Positions 7,236-15,054 of a stretch of 33,376 nt of DNA are shown piece by piece (the first letter of the stretch is position 1; every line of letters starts with the position of its first letter). A program made the translations under genes and the position numbers. The notes beneath the pieces were generated by a model that searched no databases, was not told the DNA's origin, and saw only the letters and a list, made by a program, of their open reading frames with translations. Source of the DNA: Cellulomonas sp. IC4_254 (lineage in GTDB: Bacteria > Actinomycetota > Actinomycetes > Actinomycetales > Cellulomonadaceae); contig NZ_JAANNB010000018.1 of assembly GCF_011603975.1 (NCBI RefSeq), positions 1 to 33,376 on the forward strand, given 5' to 3'.

Positions 7236-7492
7236 CCGGGGACCGAGCGGCCGCACGCATCTGGCGTCGGCCGGGCATTCCGTTGCTCACCGCTGGCGTC
7301 GTCGTCACGGGGCTCGCGTTCGTCCCCGACGTGCTTCTCACCCTGCACCTGTCCGGCGGAGGGTGGTTCGGCGCCGTCGGGGCTGCTGTGGTCAACCGGC
7401 TCTCGATGACGTTGACGGTGCTGGGTTGCACGCTGCTGGTGGGTGGTCTGGTCGTGGCGAGCACGTCACGGCAGTCGTCCAGCCGTGGCTGA
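7223..7492 (+). CDS. small two-helix membrane protein overlapping the secreted-protein gene
   Basis: This 89-residue frame starts at GTG 7223, overlapping the upstream gene's end by 13 bases. The ribosome site is weak (GGTGAG), consistent with translational coupling. Two hydrophobic segments are clear, IPLLTAGVVVTGLAFVPDVL and LTVLGCTLLVGGLVVAS. A short polar loop of histidine, serine and glycines separates them, and the tail is basic and serine-rich. I know of no family. The context suggests a membrane partner of the secreted protein. The exact start is uncertain, but the frame stays coding up to the strong hairpin that follows its stop. Confidence 0.5.
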   Translation: MVIVTGDRAAARIWRRPGIPLLTAGVVVTGLAFVPDVLLTLHLSGGGWFGAVGAAVVNRLSMTLTVLGCTLLVGGLVVASTSRQSSSRG

Positions 7493-7494
7493 CT

Positions 7495-7541
7495 CGCGGT
7501 ACGGCGGAGGGCGCGCTGGACGAGCCCTCCGCCGTACCGCG
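7495..7541. terminator. 18-base-stem bidirectional terminator
   Basis: A perfect inverted repeat, with CGCGGTACGGCGGAGGGC as the left arm and an 11-base loop. It sits three bases after the stop of the small membrane gene (7492) and 48 bases beyond the end of the converging lipoprotein gene (7589), so it can end both transcripts. Confidence 0.8.
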
Positions 7542-7588
7542 GTCTACGGCCAGGACCTCGGGCGGCCGGCACACGGGAGCGGCATGGC

Positions 7589-8218
7589 TCAGCCCTCCGC
7601 CGCCCCCCGGTCCACCAGCGTGAACACGCTCGCCGGGCTCGACGGGTCCGCGTCGAGCGCGAGCCCGCCCTCCTGGTCCGCCACCACGACCCCCGCGGCC
7701 GAGGAGATGTTCACCTGGTCCGGCTGGTCCAGCGTCGCGACGTCGAGCTGCTGGTCCGGCGCGGCCGGGTCGCACGGCGCGACCGTGACGACGTCGTCGC
7801 CGGGCAGGCTCAGGCAGGACGGCTGCCCGTCGGTGGTGGCGGTCGTCCGGACCTGGAACGTCGTGCCCGTGGGCTGGAACACCCACGTCGTCGGGACGCC
7901 GCCGGCCTCGGCGGGGTCGGCGACGGTGGTGACGCCACCCTCGGCGGTGGTGGTGACCCACTCCCCGCCGTAGGTCTGGAGGTCGACCTGCCGGGTGCCG
8001 CCGAGCGGGTCGTCGGCGGCGGCCGTCGACGTCGCCTCGTCGGAGCCGGGCATGCTCGTCGCCACCGGGTCCGGGGCCTGCGTGCTGCCGGTGGTGCTGT
8101 CGGCCTCCGCGTCACCGCCGGTGCACGCCGACGTCCCGACGACGAGGGCGCCGGCCGCGAGGGCGAGCGCGAACGTGCGCGGGGTGCGGGTGCGCGAGCG
8201 GGTGGGGGTCGTGGTCAC
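7589..8218 (-). CDS. lipoprotein with possible ricin-type (beta-trefoil) repeat
   Basis: The 209-residue product starts at GTG 8218 behind a strong AGGAGG. It has a basic N-terminus, a hydrophobic core and a lipobox ending VGTSAC, with Cys at residue 32, so it should be anchored on the outer face of the membrane. A long Thr/Ser/Asp/Ala-rich linker follows to about residue 70. The C-terminal part contains CLSLPGDDVVTVAPCDP followed by DQQLDV. That pairing of cysteines and glutamine resembles one ricin B-like trefoil repeat, but the full QxW pattern is absent, so sugar binding is only a suggestion. It is transcribed in the same direction as the sugar transporter operon but separated from it by a terminator hairpin. 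Confidence 0.7.
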   Translation of the reverse strand: MTTTPTRSRTRTPRTFALALAAGALVVGTSACTGGDAEADSTTGSTQAPDPVATSMPGSDEATSTAAADDPLGGTRQVDLQTYGGEWVTTTAEGGVTTVADPAEAGGVPTTWVFQPTGTTFQVRTTATTDGQPSCLSLPGDDVVTVAPCDPAAPDQQLDVATLDQPDQVNISSAAGVVVADQEGGLALDADPSSPASVFTLVDRGAAEG

Positions 8219-8352
8219 GGTGGTCCTCCTGCGGGTCGGCCCGACCGCTGCTCGATCGGTGGTAGCCGCGAGGGACGCTGCGGCACGCCCCTCACCTCGA
8301 ACGTAACGAGACCCCGAGCAGGCGCAACCCCGCGACCAGGCGCGACGCACGC

Positions 8353-8386
8353 GCGAGGGGCGGACCCACCCGGGCCCGCCCCTCGC
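8353..8386 (-). terminator. terminator hairpin of the sugar ABC transporter operon
   Basis: GCGAGGGGCGG (8353-8363) pairs with CCGCCCCTCGC (8376-8386), an 11-base perfect stem. It lies 24 bases after the stop of the binding-protein gene, the last in the operon, and before the lipoprotein gene. Confidence 0.7.
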
Positions 8387-8409
8387 CTCGACCGTCCTAC
8401 CGACCCGCG

Positions 8410-9519
8410 TCAGCCCTGCGTCAGCGGCGCCAGCGTGTCGTCGTCCTTGTACACGTCGGCCGCGTTCTCCTTCGTCACGATGACGGGCGTCAGCAGGAAC
8501 GACGGCACGACCTTGACCCCGTTGTCGTACGACTCGGTGTCGTTGATCTCCGGGTCCTCGCCCTTCTGCAGTGCCTGGATCTCCTTGATCGTCTGCGCCA
8601 CCAGCTCGCGGGTGTCCTTGTAGATCGTGGAGTACTGCTCGCCGGCCATGATCGACTTCACCGACTCGACCTCGGAGTCCTGGCCGGTGACGACCGGGGT
8701 CTCCTTGCCCGCCTGCGCCACGGACGTGAGCGCCGCGCGGCCGAGGGTGTCGTTCGGCGACAGCACGCCGTCGAGCTCGGTCGAGCCGTACGAGCCGGCC
8801 AGGATCGTGTCCATCCGCTTCTGCGCGTTCTCGGCCTTCCAGCCCTGCGTCGCGACCTGCTCGAACGAGGTCTGGCCGGAGACGACCACGAGGGTGCCGT
8901 CGTCGATCTTCGGCTGCAGGACGCTCATCGCGCCCTCGAAGAACGGCGTCGAGTTGGCGTCGTCCGGCGAGCCGGCGATGAGCTCGATGTTGTACGGGCC
9001 CTCGCCCTTGCGCTCGGCGAGGCCCTCGAGCAGCGCCTGGCCCTGCAGGACGCCGACCTGGTAGTTGTCGAACGCCACGTACATGTCGACGGCGTCGGTG
9101 TTCTTCACCAGCCGGTCGTAGGCGATGACGTGGGCGCCGGAGTCGACCGCCGCCTCGAGCTGTGAGCCCAGCTGCGAGCCGTCGATCGCGCCGACGACGA
9201 TCACGCTGGCGCCCTGCTCGGTCATGGCCTGGATCTGGTTCTGCTGCTCGGTGACGCCGCTGTTCGCGAACTGCACGATGGGGTTGTACCCGGCCTCGGA
9301 CAGCCCGTCCTTGAACAGCTGCTCGGCGAGCACCCAGTTCTCCGACGTCTTCTGCGGCAGGGCGACGCCGATGGTGGCGTCGGCCGCGAAGCCGCCGCCG
9401 CTCTCGGACGACCCGGCCGTCTCCTCGGTGGACGACCCGCCGCGCTCGGACGAGCAGCCGGACAGGAGCAGGGCCCCGGCGGCCCCGGCGGCGACCAGCG
9501 CCGCAGTCAGCTTCTTCAT
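8410..9519 (-). CDS. chvE: ChvE-type multiple-sugar-binding lipoprotein
   Basis: The 369-residue solute-binding protein captures monosaccharides outside the cell for the MmsA-MmsB transporter. It begins MKKLTAALVAAGAAGALLLS and the next residues are the lipobox GC (Cys22), then a Ser/Glu/Gly linker. The sugar-binding fold carries family features: IGVALPQKTSENWV near the start, AFDNYQVGVLQGQAL, IAGSPDDANSTPFFEGAM, LSPNDTLGRAAL and VVTGQDSEVESVKSI. The pattern is that of the ChvE/multiple-monosaccharide subgroup, which binds several sugars such as xylose, arabinose, glucose and galactose. It is the last gene in the operon, 112 bases after the permease. Two intercistronic hairpins in that gap may adjust its level relative to the membrane parts. 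The actual ligand range here is inferred. Confidence 0.9.
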   Translation of the reverse strand: MKKLTAALVAAGAAGALLLSGCSSERGGSSTEETAGSSESGGGFAADATIGVALPQKTSENWVLAEQLFKDGLSEAGYNPIVQFANSGVTEQQNQIQAMTEQGASVIVVGAIDGSQLGSQLEAAVDSGAHVIAYDRLVKNTDAVDMYVAFDNYQVGVLQGQALLEGLAERKGEGPYNIELIAGSPDDANSTPFFEGAMSVLQPKIDDGTLVVVSGQTSFEQVATQGWKAENAQKRMDTILAGSYGSTELDGVLSPNDTLGRAALTSVAQAGKETPVVTGQDSEVESVKSIMAGEQYSTIYKDTRELVAQTIKEIQALQKGEDPEINDTESYDNGVKVVPSFLLTPVIVTKENAADVYKDDDTLAPLTQG

Positions 9520-9545
9520 GGGTGGTGTCACTCTTCCTCGGTAGG

Positions 9546-9563
9546 GCACCCGTCGTTGGGTGC
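9546..9563 (-). promoter_or_regulatory. intercistronic hairpin before binding-protein gene
   Basis: GCACCC and GGGTGC with a six-base loop, 26 bases upstream of the binding-protein ATG. Such hairpins between permease and binding-protein genes often shift message stability in favour of the binding protein. Confidence 0.35.
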
Positions 9564-9616
9564 GGTCGAGCGTCGCGCCGGGGGTCGGCACGATGGAACA
9601 CAGGTGTGGGGTCGGG

Positions 9617-9630
9617 GCGCGGCGCCGCGC
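9617..9630. promoter_or_regulatory. GC palindrome directly after permease gene
   Basis: GCGCGGCGCCGCGC is a perfect 14-base palindrome ending one base from the permease stop at 9632. It may act as an RNA processing or attenuation hairpin between permease and binding-protein genes. Confidence 0.35.
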
Positions 9631-9631
9631 G

Positions 9632-10927
9632 TCAGCTCCGCGCGAGCGTCTCGTTCTGGGACACCGGCACCGCGCCGGTGCCCGCGGTGCTGTCGTCCGG
9701 CCCGGGGTCCGCGGGTCGGCCGCGGCGGGCGCCCTTCATCAGCAGCCCGACGATCGACGGCCGGCCCTGGACCTTGTTGTAGACGTCGAAGGCGACCGCG
9801 GCGAGGAGCACCAGGCCCTTGATCATCTGGGTGCTGTCGGAGCCGACGCCCATGAGCTGCAGGCCGTTGTTCAGCACCGCCATCACCAGGCCGCCGATGA
9901 GCGACCCGACGACGGTGCCGACGCCGCCGGAGACCGCCGCGCCGCCGATGAACACCGCGGCGATCGCGTCGAGTTCCCAGTTGGTGCCGTCGAACGGCCC
10001 GGAGGCGGTCGACCGGCCGATGAAGACGATGCCGGCCAGCGCCGCCAGCACGGACATGTTCATCATCACGAAGAAGTTGGTGCGGCGGATGTTGACGCCG
10101 GACAGGGCCGCCGCGACCTTGTTGCCGCCGACCGCGTACACGTGCCGGCCGGTGATCGTGCGGCTCGACACGAAGCCGTACAGCAGGACCAGGACCCCGA
10201 GGATGACGCCGGAGACCGGGAACGAGGTGCCGACGCGGCCGCTGCCGAACAGCACCGTGGCGTAGGCGATGACGGCGCCGAGGGCGACCATCCGCGTGAT
10301 CGACACCCACAGCGGGACCGGGGTGCCGCCTAGGCGGCGGGCGGAGCGGCGCTTGCGGAGCTCGCCGTAGACGACGCCCGCGATGGCCAGGATGCCGAGC
10401 AGCAGCGTCCAGTTGTTCAGGCCGGTGTTCGGGCCCCACTCGGGCAGGTAGCCGGCGCCGAGCGTCTGGATCTCCTCGGGGACCGGGACGGTGTTCGACT
10501 TGCCGATGTACTGGTTCGCGCCGCGGAAGAACATCATCCCGGCGAGCGTGGTGATGAACCCCGGGATGCCGACGTAGGCGACCCAGAACCCCTGCCAGGC
10601 GCCGATCACCGCCCCGACGGCGAGGCCGAGCAGGATGCCCGCCCACCAGGGGATGCCCCAGTCCCGGATCGCCAGCGCCACGATGATGCCGACCACCGCG
10701 GCCACGGACCCGACCGACAGGTCGATGTGCCCCGCGATGATCACCAGCACCATGCCGATCGCCAGGATCAGCACGTACGAGTTGCCGTTGATGATGTTCT
10801 GCGCGTTGGTCGGCGTGAGCACCTTCCCGCCGGTCGCGATCTGGAAGATGATCACCAGCGCGATCAGCGCGAACACCATGCCGAACTGGCGGGCGCCGCC
10901 GCCGAACAGCTGCTTGAGAGACGTCAT
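9632..10927 (-). CDS. mmsB: multiple-sugar ABC transporter permease, MmsB/GguB type
   Basis: The 431-residue inner-membrane permease has about ten hydrophobic segments. Family marks include VLVIIAGHIDLSVGSVAAV near the N-terminus, the GIPGFITTLAGMMFFRG loop, GRHVYAVGGNKVAAALSG and GGAAVSGGVGTVVGSLIGG. The long central insert after the fourth segment is normal for the MmsB/GguB subgroup. The C-terminal 40 residues are a Pro/Asp/Ser-rich cytoplasmic tail. It pairs with the double-domain ATPase encoded 40 bases upstream and the binding protein encoded downstream. ATG 10927 follows the ATPase stop closely, so the genes share one transcript. Confidence 0.92.
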   Translation of the reverse strand: MTSLKQLFGGGARQFGMVFALIALVIIFQIATGGKVLTPTNAQNIINGNSYVLILAIGMVLVIIAGHIDLSVGSVAAVVGIIVALAIRDWGIPWWAGILLGLAVGAVIGAWQGFWVAYVGIPGFITTLAGMMFFRGANQYIGKSNTVPVPEEIQTLGAGYLPEWGPNTGLNNWTLLLGILAIAGVVYGELRKRRSARRLGGTPVPLWVSITRMVALGAVIAYATVLFGSGRVGTSFPVSGVILGVLVLLYGFVSSRTITGRHVYAVGGNKVAAALSGVNIRRTNFFVMMNMSVLAALAGIVFIGRSTASGPFDGTNWELDAIAAVFIGGAAVSGGVGTVVGSLIGGLVMAVLNNGLQLMGVGSDSTQMIKGLVLLAAVAFDVYNKVQGRPSIVGLLMKGARRGRPADPGPDDSTAGTGAVPVSQNETLARS

Positions 10928-10967
10928 CGTCCGTGGGTCCTTCGTCGGGTTCCGCTGGGGGGCTGGA

Positions 10968-12515
10968 TCAGTTCGTGAGGGCGGGGCTGGTGCCGGTCAT
11001 GAGCCGCATCAGCGACTCCTGGTCGGCCTGCTCCCGGTCGAGGACGCCGGTGACCCGGCCCTCGAAGATCGTGTAGATCCGGTCGCACAGGCCGAGCAGC
11101 TCGGGCAGCTCCGAGGAGATGACCACGACGCCCTTGCCCGCGTCGGCGAGGCGCTGCACCAGGCCGTAGATCTCGTACTTCGCGCCGACGTCCACGCCGC
11201 GGGTCGGCTCGTCGAGGATCAGCAGGTCTGGCTCCGGGAACATCCACTTCCCGAGCAGCGCCTTCTGCTGGTTGCCGCCGGACAGCTTGGCGACGCCCTG
11301 CCGGACCGACGGCGTCCGGATGTTCAGCGACTTCCGGTAGTGCTCGGAGGCCAGGAACGCCAGGTCGGTGTCGAGCACCCGCCGCTTGGTGATCCGCCGC
11401 AGGTCCGCCGACACGATGGTGTCGAGGATGCTGTCCAGCAGGTTGAGGCCCTGGACCTTCCGGTCCTCCGGGACGTACGCGATCTTGTGGTCGATGGCCT
11501 GCTGGACGGTGTGCAGCTCGACCGGCTCGCCGTCGATGAGGATCTCGCCGCCGCGGAACCGCCCGTACGACCGGCCGAAGATCGACCGCGCGAGCTCGGT
11601 GCGGCCGGCGCCCATGATCCCGGCGAACCCGACGATCTCGCCGTGCCGCACCTCGAAGGCCGACCCCTTGCAGACCATCCGGTCGGCGACCGTCGGGTGC
11701 TCGACCCACCAGTCCCGGACCTCGAAGAACGTCTCGCCGATGTTCGGGGTGTGGTCCGGGAACCGGTGGTCGAGCGACCGGCCGACCATGCCGCGGATGA
11801 TCCGGTCCTCGTCGACCTCGCCCGCGCCGGCGTCCAGCGTCTCGACGGTCTTGCCGTCCCGGATGATCGTGATCGAGTCGGCGATGGCGGCGATCTCGTT
11901 GAGCTTGTGGCTGATCATGATGCTGGTCATGCCTTTGGCGCGGAGGTCGCGCAGCAGGTCCAGCAGGTGCGCGGAGTCCTCCTCGTTCAGCGCCGACGTC
12001 GGCTCGTCGAGGATGAGCAGCTTGACGTCCTTGGCGAGCGCCCGGGCGATCTCGACGAGCTGCTGCTGGCCGACGCCGATGTTCTTGACCTGCTCGTCGG
12101 GGGAGAGGTTCAGGTCGACCCGTGCGAGGAGCTCCGCGGCCTTCTCGCGGGTCGCGTCCCAGTCGATGCCGAGCGGCGCGGCGACCTCGTTGCCCAGGAA
12201 GATGTTCTCCGCGATCGACAGCTCCGGGATGAGCGCCAGCTCCTGGTGGATGATCACGATGCCGGCCCGCTCGCTGGACTTGATGTCCTTGAACCGGACC
12301 TCCTCGCCCTGGTAGACGATCTCGCCCTCGTACGTGCCGTGCGGGTAGACGCCGGACAGGATCTTCATCAGCGTCGACTTGCCGGCGCCGTTCTCGCCGC
12401 AGATCGCGTGGATCTCGCGCTCGCGCACCGTCATCCGGACCTGGTCCAGCGCCTTGACGCCGGGGAAGGTCTTGGTGATCGACCTCATCTCGAGGACGAC
12501 GGGGGTGTCCAGCAT
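10968..12515 (-). CDS. mmsA: multiple-sugar ABC transporter ATPase, MmsA/GguA type (two ATPase domains)
   Basis: The 515-residue cytoplasmic protein has two ABC ATPase domains in one chain and drives sugar import through MmsB. Domain 1 has Walker [10 protein letters not shown] (about residues 40-48), a Q-loop in [21 protein letters not shown], a [14 protein letters not shown] signature region and [11 protein letters not shown]. Domain 2 has the usual altered Walker A ([10 protein letters not shown]), an LSGGNQQK signature and [16 protein letters not shown]. This asymmetry is typical of monosaccharide ATPases. The start is ATG 12515, the first ATG before [15 protein letters not shown]. It is the first gene of the mmsA-mmsB-chvE operon. 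A good promoter and two 28-base repeats lie upstream. Confidence 0.93.
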   Translation of the reverse strand: MLDTPVVLEMRSITKTFPGVKALDQVRMTVREREIHAICGENGAGKSTLMKILSGVYPHGTYEGEIVYQGEEVRFKDIKSSERAGIVIIHQELALIPELSIAENIFLGNEVAAPLGIDWDATREKAAELLARVDLNLSPDEQVKNIGVGQQQLVEIARALAKDVKLLILDEPTSALNEEDSAHLLDLLRDLRAKGMTSIMISHKLNEIAAIADSITIIRDGKTVETLDAGAGEVDEDRIIRGMVGRSLDHRFPDHTPNIGETFFEVRDWWVEHPTVADRMVCKGSAFEVRHGEIVGFAGIMGAGRTELARSIFGRSYGRFRGGEILIDGEPVELHTVQQAIDHKIAYVPEDRKVQGLNLLDSILDTIVSADLRRITKRRVLDTDLAFLASEHYRKSLNIRTPSVRQGVAKLSGGNQQKALLGKWMFPEPDLLILDEPTRGVDVGAKYEIYGLVQRLADAGKGVVVISSELPELLGLCDRIYTIFEGRVTGVLDREQADQESLMRLMTGTSPALTN

Positions 12516-12580
12516 CGTGCCTGCTCTCTGTGCCGCGCTGCACGGCCGGCGTCGGTGCCGGTCTGTCGAGCTCGCGGTGG

Positions 12581-12610
12581 ACGCTAGGACCGCCGCGGGT
12601 TTCCCGTCAA
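12581..12610 (-). promoter_or_regulatory. mmsA operon promoter
   Basis: On the minus strand TTGACG (12605-12610) and TAGCGT (12581-12586) are 18 bases apart, about 65 bases upstream of ATG 12515. The -35 box lies inside repeat copy 12598-12625, so a protein bound there would block RNA polymerase. Confidence 0.5.
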
Positions 12611-12625
12611 CCTCTGAAGGCAATC
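12598..12625. repeat. 28-base operator-like direct repeat, copy 1
   Basis: On the minus strand it begins GATTGCCTTCAGAGGTTG. It matches 12725-12752 at nearly every position in the first 18 bases and again at the AAACC end. It overlaps the -35 box of the transporter promoter. Confidence 0.6.
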
Positions 12626-12724
12626 TGCCGGGTCGGCGTGACGGAATCGTGACCGGACGCGGGCCAGGTGGTCGGTTTCTGGGCGAACCGGGGCGAGGCG
12701 GGCGCACTGCGCGGTCCGGGCGGG

Positions 12725-12752
12725 GGTTTGCCCACAACTTCTGAAGGCAATC
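12725..12752. repeat. 28-base operator-like direct repeat, copy 2
   Basis: On the minus strand it begins GATTGCCTTCAGAAGTTG, in the same orientation as 12598-12625 and 127 bases upstream of it. A shorter related TGCCTTCAGCGG occurs on the plus strand at 14959-14970, upstream of the ROK regulator gene. Confidence 0.6.
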
Positions 12753-12775
12753 GAGCGTGGCGCGTGAAGCCAGGG

Positions 12776-13594
12776 TCAGCGCGTCGCCCACGCCGGGCGG
12801 ACGGCGCGGGTGGCCCCGGCGATGGCCCCGATGATCTCCTCCGGCGCCGACGTCGCCGCGTCGAACGAGCCGTTGTTCCGGCCGTGCCGCAGCACCTCGA
12901 TCCGGTCCGACACCGCCCGCAGGTCGGCCAGGTTGTGGCTGATGATGACGACGCCGAGGCCCATCTCGCGCAGGCGCTCGACCAGCATCAGCACCTCGGC
13001 GGTCTGCACGACCGACAGCGCGGCGGTGGGCTCGTCGAGCACGAGGATCCGCGGCCGCGTCGTCAGCGTCCGGGCGATGGCGACCGCCTGCCGCTGCCCG
13101 CCGGACAGCTCACGCACGGGCGTCCGCACCGACGGCACCGTGATCGTCAGGTCCCGCAGGATCTGCGCCGACGCCAGCTCCATGCCGTCGATGTCCATCG
13201 GGCTGCGCTTCGACGCGCGCAGCTCCCGGCCGAGGAAGATGTTCGCCGCGACGCTGAGGTTCTCGCACAGCGCGAGGTCCTGGAACACGGTGGAGATGCC
13301 GAGTGCGTGCGCGCCGGCCGGGTTCGGGATGCTCACGGGGTCGCCGTCGATCTCGACGGTCCCGCTGTCGGGCTGGAGCACGCCGGAGATGATCTTGGCG
13401 AGCGTCGACTTCCCGGCCCCGTTGTCGCCCACGAGCGCGACGACCTCGTGCGCGTGCACGGTGAGGTCGGCGTCGGTCAGCGCCTCCACGGCGCCGAACC
13501 GCTTGGTGACCTTGCGCAGGGCGAGCAGGGGCGGGCCGCCGGGGCTCGGTCGGCCCTGCTGCTGCGTCGTCGTCCACTCCACGTCGAGTGCCAC
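12776..13594 (-). CDS. single-domain sugar ABC ATPase (XylG/FrcA-like), orphan
   Basis: The 272-residue protein is one complete ABC ATPase of the monosaccharide class. It shows Walker [11 protein letters not shown]-loop [20 protein letters not shown], signature [13 protein letters not shown], Walker [12 protein letters not shown] and switch His in IISHNL. GTG 13594 lies four bases beyond the ROK regulator stop (13599), so the two are co-transcribed. Single-domain ATPases of this type normally sit beside their own permease and binding-protein genes. Here the next gene is the unrelated two-domain ATPase, so no cognate partner is visible. It may serve a permease elsewhere, share MmsB, or be left from an operon that lost genes. 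All key residues look intact. Confidence 0.88.
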   Translation of the reverse strand: MALDVEWTTTQQQGRPSPGGPPLLALRKVTKRFGAVEALTDADLTVHAHEVVALVGDNGAGKSTLAKIISGVLQPDSGTVEIDGDPVSIPNPAGAHALGISTVFQDLALCENLSVAANIFLGRELRASKRSPMDIDGMELASAQILRDLTITVPSVRTPVRELSGGQRQAVAIARTLTTRPRILVLDEPTAALSVVQTAEVLMLVERLREMGLGVVIISHNLADLRAVSDRIEVLRHGRNNGSFDAATSAPEEIIGAIAGATRAVRPAWATR

Positions 13595-13598
13595 GGTC

Positions 13599-14774
13599 TC
13601 AGTCTCCGTCCGGCCGGGCGTATGTGGGGAGGGTCGTGCGGGTGCTTTCCAGCGCGAGCAGCACCGCGCCCATGGCCTCGGCGTTCGGGCCGAGCTCGGC
13701 GGCGACCACCTCGAGCGGCGCGATGTGGTTGAGCGGCACCCGCCGGCGGATGGCCTCGCGCATCGGGCCGATCAGCAGCTCGCCGGTCTCCGCGAGCTCG
13801 CCGCCGACGACGACGCACTGCGGGTTCACGGCGATGGCCAGGCCGGCGACCACCGCGCCGATGGTGGCGCCGGCGTCCTCGACGACCTGGCGGCAGCCGG
13901 GGTCGCCGTCGTTGGCGAGGGCGACGATGTCGCGGAGGGTGAGGCTGCCGCGGCTGGCTCTGAGTACTTCGATCAGCGCGGGCGCGCCGACGACGGTGTT
14001 GAGGCAGCCGCGGCTCCCGCACAGGCAGACGTGGCCCTGGGCGTCGACCTGGACGTGGCCGATCTCGCCCGCGGTGCCGGCGAAGCCGCGGTGCAGGTTC
14101 TTGTGCAGGGAGATGCCGGCGCCGGTGCCGTGGGAGGCGCGGACGTAGACCGAGTCCTGGAAGTGCCGGCTCGCGCCGAGGCGGCTCTCGGCGAGGGCGC
14201 CGAGGTTGGCGTCGTTGTCGACGAACACGGGGACGCCGAGGCGCTTCGACATCACCTGGGCGACGGGGGCGTCGTCCCAGCCGCGGAGGATGCCGGGGAC
14301 GGAGACGGTGCCGGTCGCGGCGTCGACGGGGGCGGGGAGGCCGATGCCGATGCCGAGGAGCTCGTCGAGGCCGGAGCCGACGCGCTCGAGGATCTCGACG
14401 ATGAGGAGGGCGGCGCGGTCGAGGCTGGTGTCGGCGCGGTGCTCGTGGGGGAGGGGGAGGGCCTGCTCGACGAGGACCTGGTGGGCGGAGTCGGTGAGCG
14501 TGATGCTCATGTGCCTGGTGCCGACGTGGACGCCCGCGGCTAGGCCCGTGCGGTGGACCATTGTGACGAGCATGGCGCGGCGGCCGTTGTGGATCGTGGC
14601 GCGGACGTCGACCTCGCCTGCGCTCTGGAGCTCGCGGACGATGTTGCTGACCGTGGCTGCGCTCAGGCCCGTGGTGGAGGCGAGCTCGACCTGGGTGAGG
14701 CCGCCGTAGCGGCGGATGGTGTCGACGACGGTGGCGCGGTTGGCTTCGCGCAGGGCGGTCTGGGAGCCGGCCAT
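13599..14774 (-). CDS. ROK-family transcriptional regulator (XylR-like)
   Basis: The 391-residue protein has an N-terminal winged helix-turn-helix (about residues 10-75, including YGGLTQVELASTTGLSAATV) and a C-terminal ROK sugar-kinase-like domain. That domain holds FVDNDANLGALAE, GTGAGI, the EIGHV segment and a zinc site of the form CxCGxxGCL (CLCGSRGCL). This arrangement defines ROK repressors such as XylR and NagC, which release DNA on binding a sugar. It heads a two-gene unit with the single-domain ATPase and lies upstream of the multiple-sugar transporter, so it probably controls one or both. ATG 14774 has GGGAGG 11 bases upstream. The ligand, perhaps xylose, is inferred from neighbours. 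Confidence 0.9.
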   Translation of the reverse strand: MAGSQTALREANRATVVDTIRRYGGLTQVELASTTGLSAATVSNIVRELQSAGEVDVRATIHNGRRAMLVTMVHRTGLAAGVHVGTRHMSITLTDSAHQVLVEQALPLPHEHRADTSLDRAALLIVEILERVGSGLDELLGIGIGLPAPVDAATGTVSVPGILRGWDDAPVAQVMSKRLGVPVFVDNDANLGALAESRLGASRHFQDSVYVRASHGTGAGISLHKNLHRGFAGTAGEIGHVQVDAQGHVCLCGSRGCLNTVVGAPALIEVLRASRGSLTLRDIVALANDGDPGCRQVVEDAGATIGAVVAGLAIAVNPQCVVVGGELAETGELLIGPMREAIRRRVPLNHIAPLEVVAAELGPNAEAMGAVLLALESTRTTLPTYARPDGD

Positions 14775-14883
14775 GTGGGGTGGGGCCTCCCTTTCCGCCG
14801 CGCCGGTGCTGGTGAAGGGAGGGTACTCCTGGGCCGCCGGCGTTCACCGAGCGCTCCACGAGCGTGCCTGGGCCTACGGCGAC

Positions 14884-14910
14884 CCGACACGGAAACGTGC
14901 CGAGTGTCGG
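14884..14910. other. hairpin upstream of ROK gene
   Basis: CCGACAC (14884-14890) pairs with GTGTCGG (14904-14910). It lies in the 280 bases between the divergent ROK and DUF262 genes. This gap also holds an AGGCA/TGCCT inverted pair around 14940-14963. Its role, terminator or operator, cannot be decided from sequence. Confidence 0.35.
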
Positions 14911-15054
14911 CTCATCGCCTGGTAGAGCCTGCCTGCGAGAGGCAATCCGCTGCGGCGGTGCCTTCAGCGGCCGGGTGTGAGCCAATTGAGTGATCTACCT
15001 CGCGCGGTGAGCATCTGCGGTGGATGCCTGGGGTTGCTGTGGTTGGCTGCCCAC

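Noticed and set aside
7589..9601. Single long minus-strand frame apparently fusing the lipoprotein to upstream sequence
   Set aside because: The upstream part is a shadow of the binding-protein gene. The lipoprotein has its own AGGAGG and GTG start at 8218.
10635..14543. Long plus-strand frames opposite the transporter and ROK genes
   Set aside because: Composition is Asp/Val/Arg-rich mirror coding, and the minus-strand frames hold all the conserved motifs.
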